Assembly: GCA_964619555.1 (NCBI GenBank)
Contig: CAZUDV010000003.1
Location: 1-64,000 of the forward strand
DNA from: JAGOPY01 sp964619555
GTDB lineage: Bacteria; Bacteroidota; Bacteroidia; Bacteroidales; JAGOPY01
Direction of reading: 5' to 3'
Length of the DNA stretch: 64,000 nt
Shown: one piece after another, positions 1 through 7,588 of the stretch
Numbering within the stretch: the first letter of the stretch is position 1
How the letters are laid out: each line of letters opens with the position of its first letter
Translations under genes and position numbers: made by a program
Notes under the pieces: generated by a model
Seen by the model: the letters and a program-made list of their open reading frames with translations, nothing else
Databases searched by the model: none
Told to the model about the DNA's origin: nothing

Positions 1-76
1 GTTTCTGGTTTCTTGTTTCTGGTTTCTTGTTTCTGGTTTCTTGTTTCTGGTTTCTTGTTCTTGTTTCGGGTTGGTT
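1..76. repeat. Heptamer tandem repeat (GTTTCTG/GTTTCTT)
   Basis: Eight uninterrupted 7-bp units alternating GTTTCTG and GTTTCTT fill positions 1-56 and decay into degenerate copies up to about 76. The array may extend off the left edge. It ends at the stop codon of threonine synthase (position 78), so it forms the immediate 3' flank of that gene. The same unit (as GAAACAA/GAAACCA) recurs at 9206, 20620 and 53766. Confidence 0.9.
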
Positions 77-77
77 T

Positions 78-1454
78 TTAGCGATTGGAATAATTGTTCT
101 GCAGATAATTTTTGAATGCCGTGTAATCGTGTGGCATGAAGGAGTATTTTTCCTCTTTATCTTCAATCCCGGACAAACTGGCAGGTAGTCCAGGGTCGAA
201 GCCCAGCAGCTTGAAAATCTCTTCCGGGAATTTGGCCGGATGGGCTGTTTCCAGGGAAATACACAACTGGTCACGATTAAGTCCTTTACCTTCCCCGGCT
301 AAAAATGCCTGCAATCCAGCCCAGCCAACCGCGCCGTGTGGTTCCAGCAAGACATTGTGGCGACTCCATGCTTCCCGGATGGTTTGCCTGGTAAGTTCAT
401 CGCTGATGCTCACGCTGAAAAGTTCTTTTTGCATGGTGGCCCTATCCGCAGGCTTACTGATAATCCCCCTCTCGTCCATCTGTCCCCCATACAGGGCTAC
501 AAGCCTTGCCAGGTTACTGGGGTGACCGACATTCATGGCGCTGGAGATACAATTCCTGGAAGGTTCAACTTTGTTGTACGCGCCCGTTTTCAGGTATTCC
601 GGGAACTCGTCGTTCTCATTCACGGCAATGATAAAGCGTTTAACGGGCAATCCCATCTTCTTAGCCAGCACACCGCCCATCATATCCCCGAAATTTCCGG
701 AAGGAACGGAAAGGACGACATCATCATCTTCCAGGCCGGTCCTCAGGCGGGAAAAAGCATAAAAATAATAGACAATTTGCGGAATGAGTCGCCCGATATT
801 GATCGAATTGGCCGACGACAGATCGAGGCAGTTCAATTCCGCGTCTGCAAATGCTTCTTTCACAAGGGCCTGACAGTCATCAAACTTCCCGTTCACCGCG
901 ATCACGTCGATATTTTCCCCAAGGGTGGTCATCTGTTTCCTCTGGCGATTGGTCACTTCTTTTTCCGGAAACAGGATCACTACGCGGATATTGTCAAGTC
1001 CGTAGAATGCATTGGCGATTGCGCTGCCGGTATCGCCTGAAGTTGCGGTGAGGATCAGCATTTTTCTTTTGTCCTGCAGCAGGTAATATTGCATCAGCCG
1101 CCCCATCATCCGGGCGGCAAAATCCTTGAACGAGGCCGTGGGTCCCTGGTCCAGCCGCAGGATGTATTTTCTCTCTGTTACAGGTTCCAGCGGAACTGCG
1201 TAATTATAGGCCTCCCTGACAATTGTCCTCAGGTCTGGCTCCGGCAGTTCGCTATTCAGATATTTCCAGGAAACGTCAAAGGCAATCTCGGAATAAGGCT
1301 TACTGATAAAGGACCTGATCTCGTCAGCATCGATCGGAGGGATTTTTTCTGGCATATAAAGGCCCTTATCCGGGGCCTGTCCCTGTAACAATGCCTGCCT
1401 GAAAGATACCTTCTCCGATCTATGGTTGGTCGAATAGTACTGGATTGGCTTCAT
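78..1454 (-). CDS. thrC: Threonine synthase
   Basis: This PLP enzyme converts O-phosphohomoserine and water to threonine and phosphate, the last step of threonine synthesis, in the cytosol. The 458-residue length fits the longer, E. coli-like class of the family. The N-terminus is typical (MKPIQYYSTN, then a GLYMPE segment near residue 31). The PLP-binding lysine is K110 in GPTASFKDFA, and the phosphate-cradle glycine stretch is represented by the SGDTGSA segment around residue 140. The start at 1454 is supported by a -7 promoter box (1459-1466) that ends four bases upstream. The gene stands alone; no thrA or thrB lies within the window. A heptamer repeat abuts its 3' end. Identification is firm. 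Confidence 0.96.
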   Translation of the reverse strand: MKPIQYYSTNHRSEKVSFRQALLQGQAPDKGLYMPEKIPPIDADEIRSFISKPYSEIAFDVSWKYLNSELPEPDLRTIVREAYNYAVPLEPVTERKYILRLDQGPTASFKDFAARMMGRLMQYYLLQDKRKMLILTATSGDTGSAIANAFYGLDNIRVVILFPEKEVTNRQRKQMTTLGENIDVIAVNGKFDDCQALVKEAFADAELNCLDLSSANSINIGRLIPQIVYYFYAFSRLRTGLEDDDVVLSVPSGNFGDMMGGVLAKKMGLPVKRFIIAVNENDEFPEYLKTGAYNKVEPSRNCISSAMNVGHPSNLARLVALYGGQMDERGIISKPADRATMQKELFSVSISDELTRQTIREAWSRHNVLLEPHGAVGWAGLQAFLAGEGKGLNRDQLCISLETAHPAKFPEEIFKLLGFDPGLPASLSGIEDKEEKYSFMPHDYTAFKNYLQNNYSNR

Positions 1455-1458
1455 AAGC

Positions 1459-1466
1459 CAAAGGTA
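1459..1466 (-). promoter_or_regulatory. -7 promoter box for thrC
   Basis: TACCTTTG on the reverse strand matches the Bacteroidota sigma-ABfr -7 consensus TAnnTTTG. Only four bases separate it from the thrC start codon, so transcription would begin at or next to the A of ATG. I see no convincing -33 TTTG at the expected distance. Confidence 0.55.
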
Positions 1467-1473
1467 GAAAATA

Positions 1474-1515
1474 GTTCGGAGTTCCGAATTTTGAGTTTTG
1501 AGTTTTGAGTTGAAA
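1474..1515. repeat. Heptamer tandem repeat (GTTTTGA)
   Basis: Six consecutive 7-bp units run from GTTCGGA, GTTCCGA and ATTTTGA through two copies of GTTTTGA to GTTGAAA. The array lies between the thrC promoter and the cytochrome operon. It has the same period as, but a different unit from, the array at position 1. Confidence 0.75.
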
Positions 1516-1621
1516 ATGGATAAACTGATTCTAAATTGCCCGGACTAATATTTTTCAGATTAGCAAATACTTAAATTAGCAGTTGGATTCTTACCTGTAA
1601 CTGGACTTATAATCAAATGTC

Positions 1622-2278
1622 ATGTCCAAAACTGCCCACATCTTTTTCATTGCTCTCCTGGCTATATTAGTTGTCTTAGCTCTGGTTTTGCCTTTTCACA
1701 AAGGATTTACATATTACAATACCAACCTCGAAGAGCGATTTTTCCATCCGGACCACCAATCGTTGAAACCCAGCGGCGTGATCGGGCACGGGCTTGGTAT
1801 CCTGGGCTCATTATGCATGTTGGTCGGAGTGTCAGCTTATATGTTAAGAAAAAGGTCGAGGAAAATGGCCAGGTTAGGCTTGGTAAAACACTGGCTGGAG
1901 TTTCATATCTTCCTTTGTACCATAGGACCTATCATGGTACTTTATCATACGGCATTCAAATTCGGCGGGTTGGTCGCAATCAGTTTCTGGAGCATGGTTG
2001 CTGTATTCCTCAGCGGGATAATCGGAAGGTTCATTTATATCCAGATTCCCAGGACCATTGAAGGCAGGGAACTGACCCTCCAGGAGGTGCGAAATTTAGA
2101 GGGCGATCACTTCAAGGACGCGACCAGTCTGGAACGAAGGATTAAACGACTGGAAAAGCTCCAGGAAATATTTCGATACTGGCACGTGGCACATCTTCCA
2201 TTTGCCCTGGTAATGCTGATCATCATGATCATCCATGTTGGGGTTACGGTTGCTTTTGGATTTCGATGGATATTTTAA
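1622..2278 (+). CDS. Cytochrome b-like integral membrane protein of the multiheme operon
   Basis: The 218-residue inner-membrane protein has hydrophobic helices at about residues 6-25, 52-75, 94-112, 116-140 and 192-213. Histidines within or next to helices (H56, H95, H109, H188, H191, H205) are plausible heme b ligands, as in cytochrome b/b561 or ferric-reductase-like families. I cannot assign it to a named family. A charged cytoplasmic loop (about 145-185) separates the last two helices. It is the first gene of a five-gene operon; the next start lies one base after its stop. By position it is likely the inner-membrane electron entry or exit point linking quinol or the adjacent flavoprotein to periplasmic cytochromes; this role is inferred. 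No clear -7 box was found upstream. Confidence 0.8.
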   Translation: MSKTAHIFFIALLAILVVLALVLPFHKGFTYYNTNLEERFFHPDHQSLKPSGVIGHGLGILGSLCMLVGVSAYMLRKRSRKMARLGLVKHWLEFHIFLCTIGPIMVLYHTAFKFGGLVAISFWSMVAVFLSGIIGRFIYIQIPRTIEGRELTLQEVRNLEGDHFKDATSLERRIKRLEKLQEIFRYWHVAHLPFALVMLIIMIIHVGVTVAFGFRWIF

Positions 2279-2279
2279 T

Positions 2280-3611
2280 ATGGAAACTCTGATCGAACAA
2301 ATCATCATATATGGCCTGGTCGGGATTTTTTGCCTGGTTGTGATCATCATTTACGTCCGGAAACAAAAAAAGGACTCCAGGAAAGTAGAAGAAAAGATCC
2401 GGCAGGCCAAACTTGATGGTCTTTTTGAACCAGTATCGCTTCATCCTGTTGTGGATCCGAAATCCTGTATTGGAACCGGGGCATGTATCAAAGCTTGTCC
2501 CGAAAAAGATATTCTAGGCATTGTAAATGGGAAAGCTACCACAGTCAACGCTTCCAGGTGCGTTGGACATGGGGCCTGTTTCCATGCCTGCCCGACTGAA
2601 GCCATCACTTTATGTATCGGTACAGAAAAAAGAGGGGTGGATCTCCCCCATGTCAATATGTTATTTGAGACGAATGTTCCTGGGATTTACATCGCCGGAG
2701 AACTAGGCGGGATGGGCCTGATCAAGAATGCCGTTGAACAAGGCAGGCAGGCTGTGGAAAATATTGCCAGATTCCGGAAAAATGAGAATCAAGCCCATTA
2801 TGACCTGGTCATTGTAGGCGCCGGACCTGCAGGTATATCAGCCGGGTTGACTGCCCGCAAACATGGCCTGAATTTCATAATACTGGAACAAGATACTCTC
2901 GGAGGGACTGTTTACAGCTTCCCAAGGTCGAAAATCGTTATGACCTCGAGCATGGATCTGCCATTATACGGAAAGCTTAAGCTTTATGAGACAACCAAGA
3001 CGGAATTGCTGGATATCTGGAACAACGTCATACAATCTCACACTATTCCAATCCTTGAAAATTCAAAAGTCGAATCGATCACTCCTGAAAACGGGCATTT
3101 CAAAGTAGAGCTCCAAAATGGAAACATCCTTGCTGCACATTCCGTTCTCCTTGCTATCGGCCGCAGGGGAACGCCAAGAAAACTGAATATCCCCGGGGAG
3201 CAACTGGAAAAGGTCGCTTACCGCTTGCTCGAACCGGAAGAAATTTCAGGGAAGGACATCGTTGTGATTGGCGGGGGCGATTCTGCCATTGAGTCGGCCT
3301 TGATGCTGGCGCCACAAAACCGGGTAACATTGGCGTACCGAGGAGATGCATTCCAAAGGATCAAACCTAAGAATAATGATAAGATATCCCTGGCGATAGA
3401 TAGAAAAGAGGTTGATGTAAGGTTCCTTACCAATCTCGTCCGGATCGAGGAGAAAGCAGCCGTACTTGAAAAAAGCACAGATGGGAGTCAGGAAATAATT
3501 GTCAATGACCTGGTGTACATTTTTGCTGGTGGTGAATTGCCGACAGAGTTTTTAAAAAAAGCTGGCATACATATCACCAGGAAATTCGGTAAGGCTATTT
3601 TAAAACATTGA
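2280..3611 (+). CDS. Membrane-anchored ferredoxin/FAD-NAD(P) oxidoreductase
   Basis: This 443-residue protein has an N-terminal membrane helix (about 5-26), a two-cluster ferredoxin-like domain (about 55-112) and a thioredoxin-reductase-like flavoprotein domain (about 173-443). The FAD site is IVGAGPAG near 178 and the NAD(P) site is VVIGGGDSA. The redox CxxC of true thioredoxin reductase is absent. Both iron-sulfur motifs lack their second cysteine: C63-x5-C69-x3-C73P has T66 and C94-x5-C100-x3-C104P has H97 where a cysteine is usual. The ATG at 2280 was chosen because it follows the preceding stop by one base; an upstream in-frame ATG at 2235 would lie inside the cytochrome b gene. A likely role is electron exchange between NAD(P)H and the membrane cytochrome. 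Known YpdA/TrxB-like proteins are the nearest relatives. Confidence 0.85.
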   Translation: METLIEQIIIYGLVGIFCLVVIIIYVRKQKKDSRKVEEKIRQAKLDGLFEPVSLHPVVDPKSCIGTGACIKACPEKDILGIVNGKATTVNASRCVGHGACFHACPTEAITLCIGTEKRGVDLPHVNMLFETNVPGIYIAGELGGMGLIKNAVEQGRQAVENIARFRKNENQAHYDLVIVGAGPAGISAGLTARKHGLNFIILEQDTLGGTVYSFPRSKIVMTSSMDLPLYGKLKLYETTKTELLDIWNNVIQSHTIPILENSKVESITPENGHFKVELQNGNILAAHSVLLAIGRRGTPRKLNIPGEQLEKVAYRLLEPEEISGKDIVVIGGGDSAIESALMLAPQNRVTLAYRGDAFQRIKPKNNDKISLAIDRKEVDVRFLTNLVRIEEKAAVLEKSTDGSQEIIVNDLVYIFAGGELPTEFLKKAGIHITRKFGKAILKH

Positions 3612-3634
3612 ATATTTTATCTTACCAGGGGAAT

Positions 3635-5227
3635 ATGGTAAAGCAACTTATTACCGGTTTGTCAATTTTAGCTGTCCTGTTGACACGGATATCATCTGCC
3701 CAGATATCCCCGGGCGACCTTGCAGAGGTGCATGCCCACCTCGAAGGCATGTCGAATTGTACCCAATGCCATACTCTTGGGGATAAGGTTTCCAACGAGA
3801 AATGCCTGAAATGTCATTCTGAAATCAAAGAAAGGATCGATCTCAATAAAGGTTACCATGCATCAACCGACGTAAGATCCAAAGATTGCGTGATATGTCA
3901 TAATGACCATCATGGACGGAATTTCCAGATCATCCGCTTTAACGAATCGACTTTCAATCATTCCCTCACAGGGTATGAGCTCCTGGGAAGCCATAATGGA
4001 AAAGAATGCAAAGCCTGTCATAAGGCCGGTTATATCGATGACCCTGAACTTAAAGCGAAGAAATATACCTACCTGGGCCTTGATCAGGCGTGCAACTCGT
4101 GCCATATTGACCACCACGATGGAACTTTATCCAAAGATTGTTCACAATGCCATGGCTTAAATAAATTCAAACCTGCCGACAAGTTCAACCATATCCGCGC
4201 CAAATTTCAGCTAAATGGAAAACATCTTACCGTGGAATGCAATAAATGCCATAAGCCACAGTTGAAAGACGGAAAGGAATTCATCCCATATACCGGTATT
4301 GCATATTCAACCTGTACCAATTGCCATATTGATATCCACAAAGGTCAGTTCGGGCAGGATTGCCGGCAATGCCACAGCGAAGAATCTTTCCGGGCAGTGA
4401 AAGGGTTAGACCGTTTCGATCATGGCAAGACGGCATTTCCCCTGGAAGGAAGGCACCGGTCGGTAAATTGCAAATCATGTCATAAAACCAGCCTGACGGA
4501 TCCCTTGAAACATGCCAAATGTTCGGATTGTCATTCGGATTATCACCGTGACCAGTTCCTCAGCGATGGGATAAAACCCGACTGTTCTGCCTGCCATAAC
4601 GTAAATGGTTTTACAGAATTCAATTATACGATCGAACAGCATAATAAGTCCCGGTTTATCCTGGATGGTGCCCATCTGGCCACACCATGCTTTTCTTGCC
4701 ATAAAAGGACTGAGAGATGGGAATTCAGGGAGATTGGCCTGAAATGTGCGGACTGTCATCCCGATATTCATTCATCCTCTCTGGATCCGAAGTATTATCC
4801 CGATCGGGATTGCGCGAGCTGTCATGCAACCAGTGCATGGAAACAAATACAATTCGACCATAACAGGACCAGCTTTGGGCTGGAAGGTGCACATTCCAGG
4901 CAATCCTGCGGATCCTGCCATACCAAAAAAGATGAGACCGGCCAGCCGCAACAACTATTTAAAGGATTGCCTGTCAATTGCGCTTCCTGCCATAACGACA
5001 TTCATTATGGCCAGTTTATTAGCAAAGGGGTCCTGGATTGTGCAGCCTGTCATTATCCGGAAAACTGGATAGCAGTATACTTTGACCATAACAGAACCCG
5101 GTTTAAACTGGAAGGAAAGCATGCCAATGTTGCCTGCTCTAAATGCCATAAGGAGGTTGTCTCTGAGAATACAAGATATATCCAATACACATATAAAGAT
5201 TTCAAATGCGAAACCTGTCATCGTTAA
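3635..5227 (+). CDS. Exported cytochrome c with 20 heme-binding motifs
   Basis: The 530-residue protein has a signal peptide (MVKQLITGLSILAVLL, cleavage near SSAQ) and 20 CxxCH motifs, about one per 26 residues. Many motifs are preceded by a repeated pattern F-(D/N)-H-x(4)-F-x-L-x-G-x-H-x(4)-C-x2-C-H, which supplies histidines that could be distal heme ligands. Examples are FDHNRTSFGLEGAH and FDHNRTRFKLEGKH. The ATG at 3635 is preferred over a TTG at 3608 because it starts directly at the signal peptide and has a purine-rich AGGGGAA upstream. The gene overlaps the next cytochrome gene by 22 bp. It probably acts as a periplasmic or outer-membrane electron wire. It belongs to the poorly characterised cytochrome c3/c7-like multiheme group, and its partner substrate is unknown. 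Confidence 0.93.
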   Translation: MVKQLITGLSILAVLLTRISSAQISPGDLAEVHAHLEGMSNCTQCHTLGDKVSNEKCLKCHSEIKERIDLNKGYHASTDVRSKDCVICHNDHHGRNFQIIRFNESTFNHSLTGYELLGSHNGKECKACHKAGYIDDPELKAKKYTYLGLDQACNSCHIDHHDGTLSKDCSQCHGLNKFKPADKFNHIRAKFQLNGKHLTVECNKCHKPQLKDGKEFIPYTGIAYSTCTNCHIDIHKGQFGQDCRQCHSEESFRAVKGLDRFDHGKTAFPLEGRHRSVNCKSCHKTSLTDPLKHAKCSDCHSDYHRDQFLSDGIKPDCSACHNVNGFTEFNYTIEQHNKSRFILDGAHLATPCFSCHKRTERWEFREIGLKCADCHPDIHSSSLDPKYYPDRDCASCHATSAWKQIQFDHNRTSFGLEGAHSRQSCGSCHTKKDETGQPQQLFKGLPVNCASCHNDIHYGQFISKGVLDCAACHYPENWIAVYFDHNRTRFKLEGKHANVACSKCHKEVVSENTRYIQYTYKDFKCETCHR

Positions 5228-7587
5228 TTGGCCTGCTGTTACTTTCAGCAAGCATGGTGGGGCAATCGCCACACGGGGAGGATCTGTCGTTTGACTGTTC
5301 GCTTTGTCATAATGACCAGGGCTGGAAGATCGACATGAAAACCCTTTCATTTGACCATAACCTGACGAAATACGCGCTGACTGGGCAGCACGCCAGGGTA
5401 GGCTGCAAAAACTGCCATCCTACCCTTATTTTTTCCGCTGCCAGGAATGAATGCGCCACCTGTCACACCGACATGCACCAGCAGACGGTTGGCCTGGATT
5501 GCAGCCGGTGTCATACCACCAATTCCTGGATTGTCGAAAATATAACTCAACTTCACCAGCTCAGCCGGTTCCCCCTCCTGGGCGCACACATAACAGCTGA
5601 TTGCGAGGATTGTCATCCTTCCGCGTCTCTACTTTATTTCGAACCGATTGGAACAGAATGTTTTACCTGCCATGAGGATGATTATGCTGCCACTTCCAAT
5701 CCAAATCATGTGGCTGCAGGTTATTCAACTAACTGCACCGAATGTCATAATGTAAACGCATTTTCATGGGCGGCCTCCAACATCAACCATGACTTTTTCC
5801 CGCTCACGCAAGGCCATGAAATCCAGGACTGCAGAGCCTGCCATACAACTGCCGATTATTCCCAAACACCCACGGATTGTTATGCCTGCCACCAGGAAGA
5901 CTTTATGGCCACATCAAATCCGAACCACATCGATGCTGGTATTACCGAAGATTGCGCAACATGCCACACCACGAATCCTGGATGGCAACCTGCAAGCTTT
6001 ACCGAGCACGATGCGCAATATTTCCCGGTCTATTCGGGCGCACATAACGGAACATGGAACAGTTGCACGGATTGCCATTCAAACCCCGACAATTATTCGG
6101 AATTCAGTTGCATAACCTGCCATGAGCACAACAAGCAAGACATGGATGAGGAACATGATGACGTAGGAGGGTATGTTTACGTCAGCCAGGCTTGCCTTGA
6201 CTGCCACCCGACCGGTGAAGGAGAAAACAGTTTCGACCACAGCCAGTCTAACTTCCCGCTCACCGGAGCACATATTACGACCGACTGTGCTGAATGTCAT
6301 ACCAGCGGCTATTCAGGAACCTCAACCATTTGTGTCGATTGCCATAATGCCGATTATGACCAGACATCCAATCCCAATCATTTCACTAACGCAATTTCCA
6401 CGGATTGTCAGCTTTGTCATACTACCCAACCCGAATGGAAACCGGCCGCGTTTCCCAACCATGATGATTATTATGTCCTGGCCGGTGCCCATGCACCCTT
6501 GAGTAACGATTGCGCCGTTTGCCACGCCGGGGATTACAACAACACTCCCAACAGCTGTTTCGGGTGCCACGAGGACAATTACAACCAGACGATCAACCCT
6601 CCGCATGTCATATCCGGCTTCTCCGCGGATTGCGAAACCTGCCATTCCCAGAATGCCTGGGTCCCCGCCACCTTTAACCATGACGGCGAATATTTCCCGA
6701 TATACAGCGGGGAGCACCAGGGAGAATGGGCCACTTGCGCGGATTGCCATACCAACCCCGCCAATTATGGGATATTTAGTTGTATCGACTGCCATGAGCA
6801 CAACCAGGCAGACATGGATGAAAAACACCAGGGGATTGGCGGATATGTATTCAACTCCAACGCATGCTTCGAATGCCATCCTGATGGAACATCTACAGGC
6901 AGCTTTAACCACAACAATTCAAATTTCCCGCTTACCGGAGCCCACCTGACGACAGATTGTTTCGACTGTCACGCCAATGGCTACACCGGAACTACTACCA
7001 TCTGCTCAGAATGCCATATCAATGATTACACCGGTTCGACAAATCCAAACCACCAGGCCATTGGCATCTCCAATCAATGTGAAATTTGCCATACCACAGA
7101 TCCCGGATGGTCTCCGGCTACATTTCCCATCCATAACAACTATTGGATTTTCGAGGGGGCCCATGTAATTATTTCAGGCGAATGCGATCTCTGCCACTCC
7201 GGAAATTACACATCCACCCCAAATACCTGTTTCGGCTGTCATTTTGAAGAATATAACCAGGCGTCAAATCCTAACCATGCTTCCGCTCAATTTCCTACAG
7301 AATGCGGACTATGCCATTCACAGTTGACATGGACACCCTCAACTTTCAACCATGACGTACAATTCTTCCCGATATACAGCGGCAAACATTCCGGGGAATG
7401 GGACCAGTGTGCTGAATGCCATCCCAATCCTAACAATTATTCTGTTTTTGATTGCCTGAGTTGCCACGACCAGGGTGATACCGATGAGGAACACGAGGGA
7501 ATCTCCGGTTATCAATACAATAGCCAGGCCTGCTATAACTGCCATCCCGATGGTGAAGCCAGTGCCAAATTTTTCAGGAGGGATTAA
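5206..7587 (+). CDS. Exported cytochrome c with 31 heme-binding motifs
   Basis: The 793-residue protein has a signal peptide (MRNLSSLIGLLLLSASMVGQ) and 31 CxxCH motifs, about one per 26 residues. Four N-terminal motifs (31-103) are followed by three tandem modules of about 210-225 residues with nine motifs each, at about 121-348, 349-572 and 573-793. Each module begins FPLxGAHxTxDC, contains SNPNH/NPPH and YFP(I/V)YSGxH segments, and ends with a CHP(D/T)G turn. The last module stops at EASAKFFRRD, where the others continue into SF(N/D)H, so the C-terminus looks cut short; the final residues are encoded by the ribosome-binding site of the next gene. The gene overlaps the 20-heme gene by 22 bp, which suggests translational coupling. 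It is probably the long-range conductor that meets the outer-membrane barrel encoded next. Confidence 0.93.
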   Translation: MRNLSSLIGLLLLSASMVGQSPHGEDLSFDCSLCHNDQGWKIDMKTLSFDHNLTKYALTGQHARVGCKNCHPTLIFSAARNECATCHTDMHQQTVGLDCSRCHTTNSWIVENITQLHQLSRFPLLGAHITADCEDCHPSASLLYFEPIGTECFTCHEDDYAATSNPNHVAAGYSTNCTECHNVNAFSWAASNINHDFFPLTQGHEIQDCRACHTTADYSQTPTDCYACHQEDFMATSNPNHIDAGITEDCATCHTTNPGWQPASFTEHDAQYFPVYSGAHNGTWNSCTDCHSNPDNYSEFSCITCHEHNKQDMDEEHDDVGGYVYVSQACLDCHPTGEGENSFDHSQSNFPLTGAHITTDCAECHTSGYSGTSTICVDCHNADYDQTSNPNHFTNAISTDCQLCHTTQPEWKPAAFPNHDDYYVLAGAHAPLSNDCAVCHAGDYNNTPNSCFGCHEDNYNQTINPPHVISGFSADCETCHSQNAWVPATFNHDGEYFPIYSGEHQGEWATCADCHTNPANYGIFSCIDCHEHNQADMDEKHQGIGGYVFNSNACFECHPDGTSTGSFNHNNSNFPLTGAHLTTDCFDCHANGYTGTTTICSECHINDYTGSTNPNHQAIGISNQCEICHTTDPGWSPATFPIHNNYWIFEGAHVIISGECDLCHSGNYTSTPNTCFGCHFEEYNQASNPNHASAQFPTECGLCHSQLTWTPSTFNHDVQFFPIYSGKHSGEWDQCAECHPNPNNYSVFDCLSCHDQGDTDEEHEGISGYQYNSQACYNCHPDGEASAKFFRRD
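7576..7583 (+). promoter_or_regulatory. Strong Shine-Dalgarno site deciding the barrel start
   Basis: AGGAGGGA lies about six bases before the ATG at 7589. It sits within the last codons of the 31-heme gene. Strong Shine-Dalgarno sites are rare in this window, so this one suggests deliberately high or coupled translation of the outer-membrane partner and fixes the start at 7589 rather than at upstream in-frame ATGs. Confidence 0.7.
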
Positions 7588-7588
7588 A

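Noticed and set aside
1..76. CRISPR array
   Set aside because: The units are 7 bp with no unique spacers; this is a simple tandem repeat. No cas genes are in the window.
336..1040. 234-residue forward frame opposite thrC
   Set aside because: A shadow of thrC with no motifs, start signal or promoter of its own.
3608..3634. TTG start for the 20-heme cytochrome
   Set aside because: It would overlap the preceding stop and put nine unconserved residues before a normal signal peptide; the ATG at 3635 is better.
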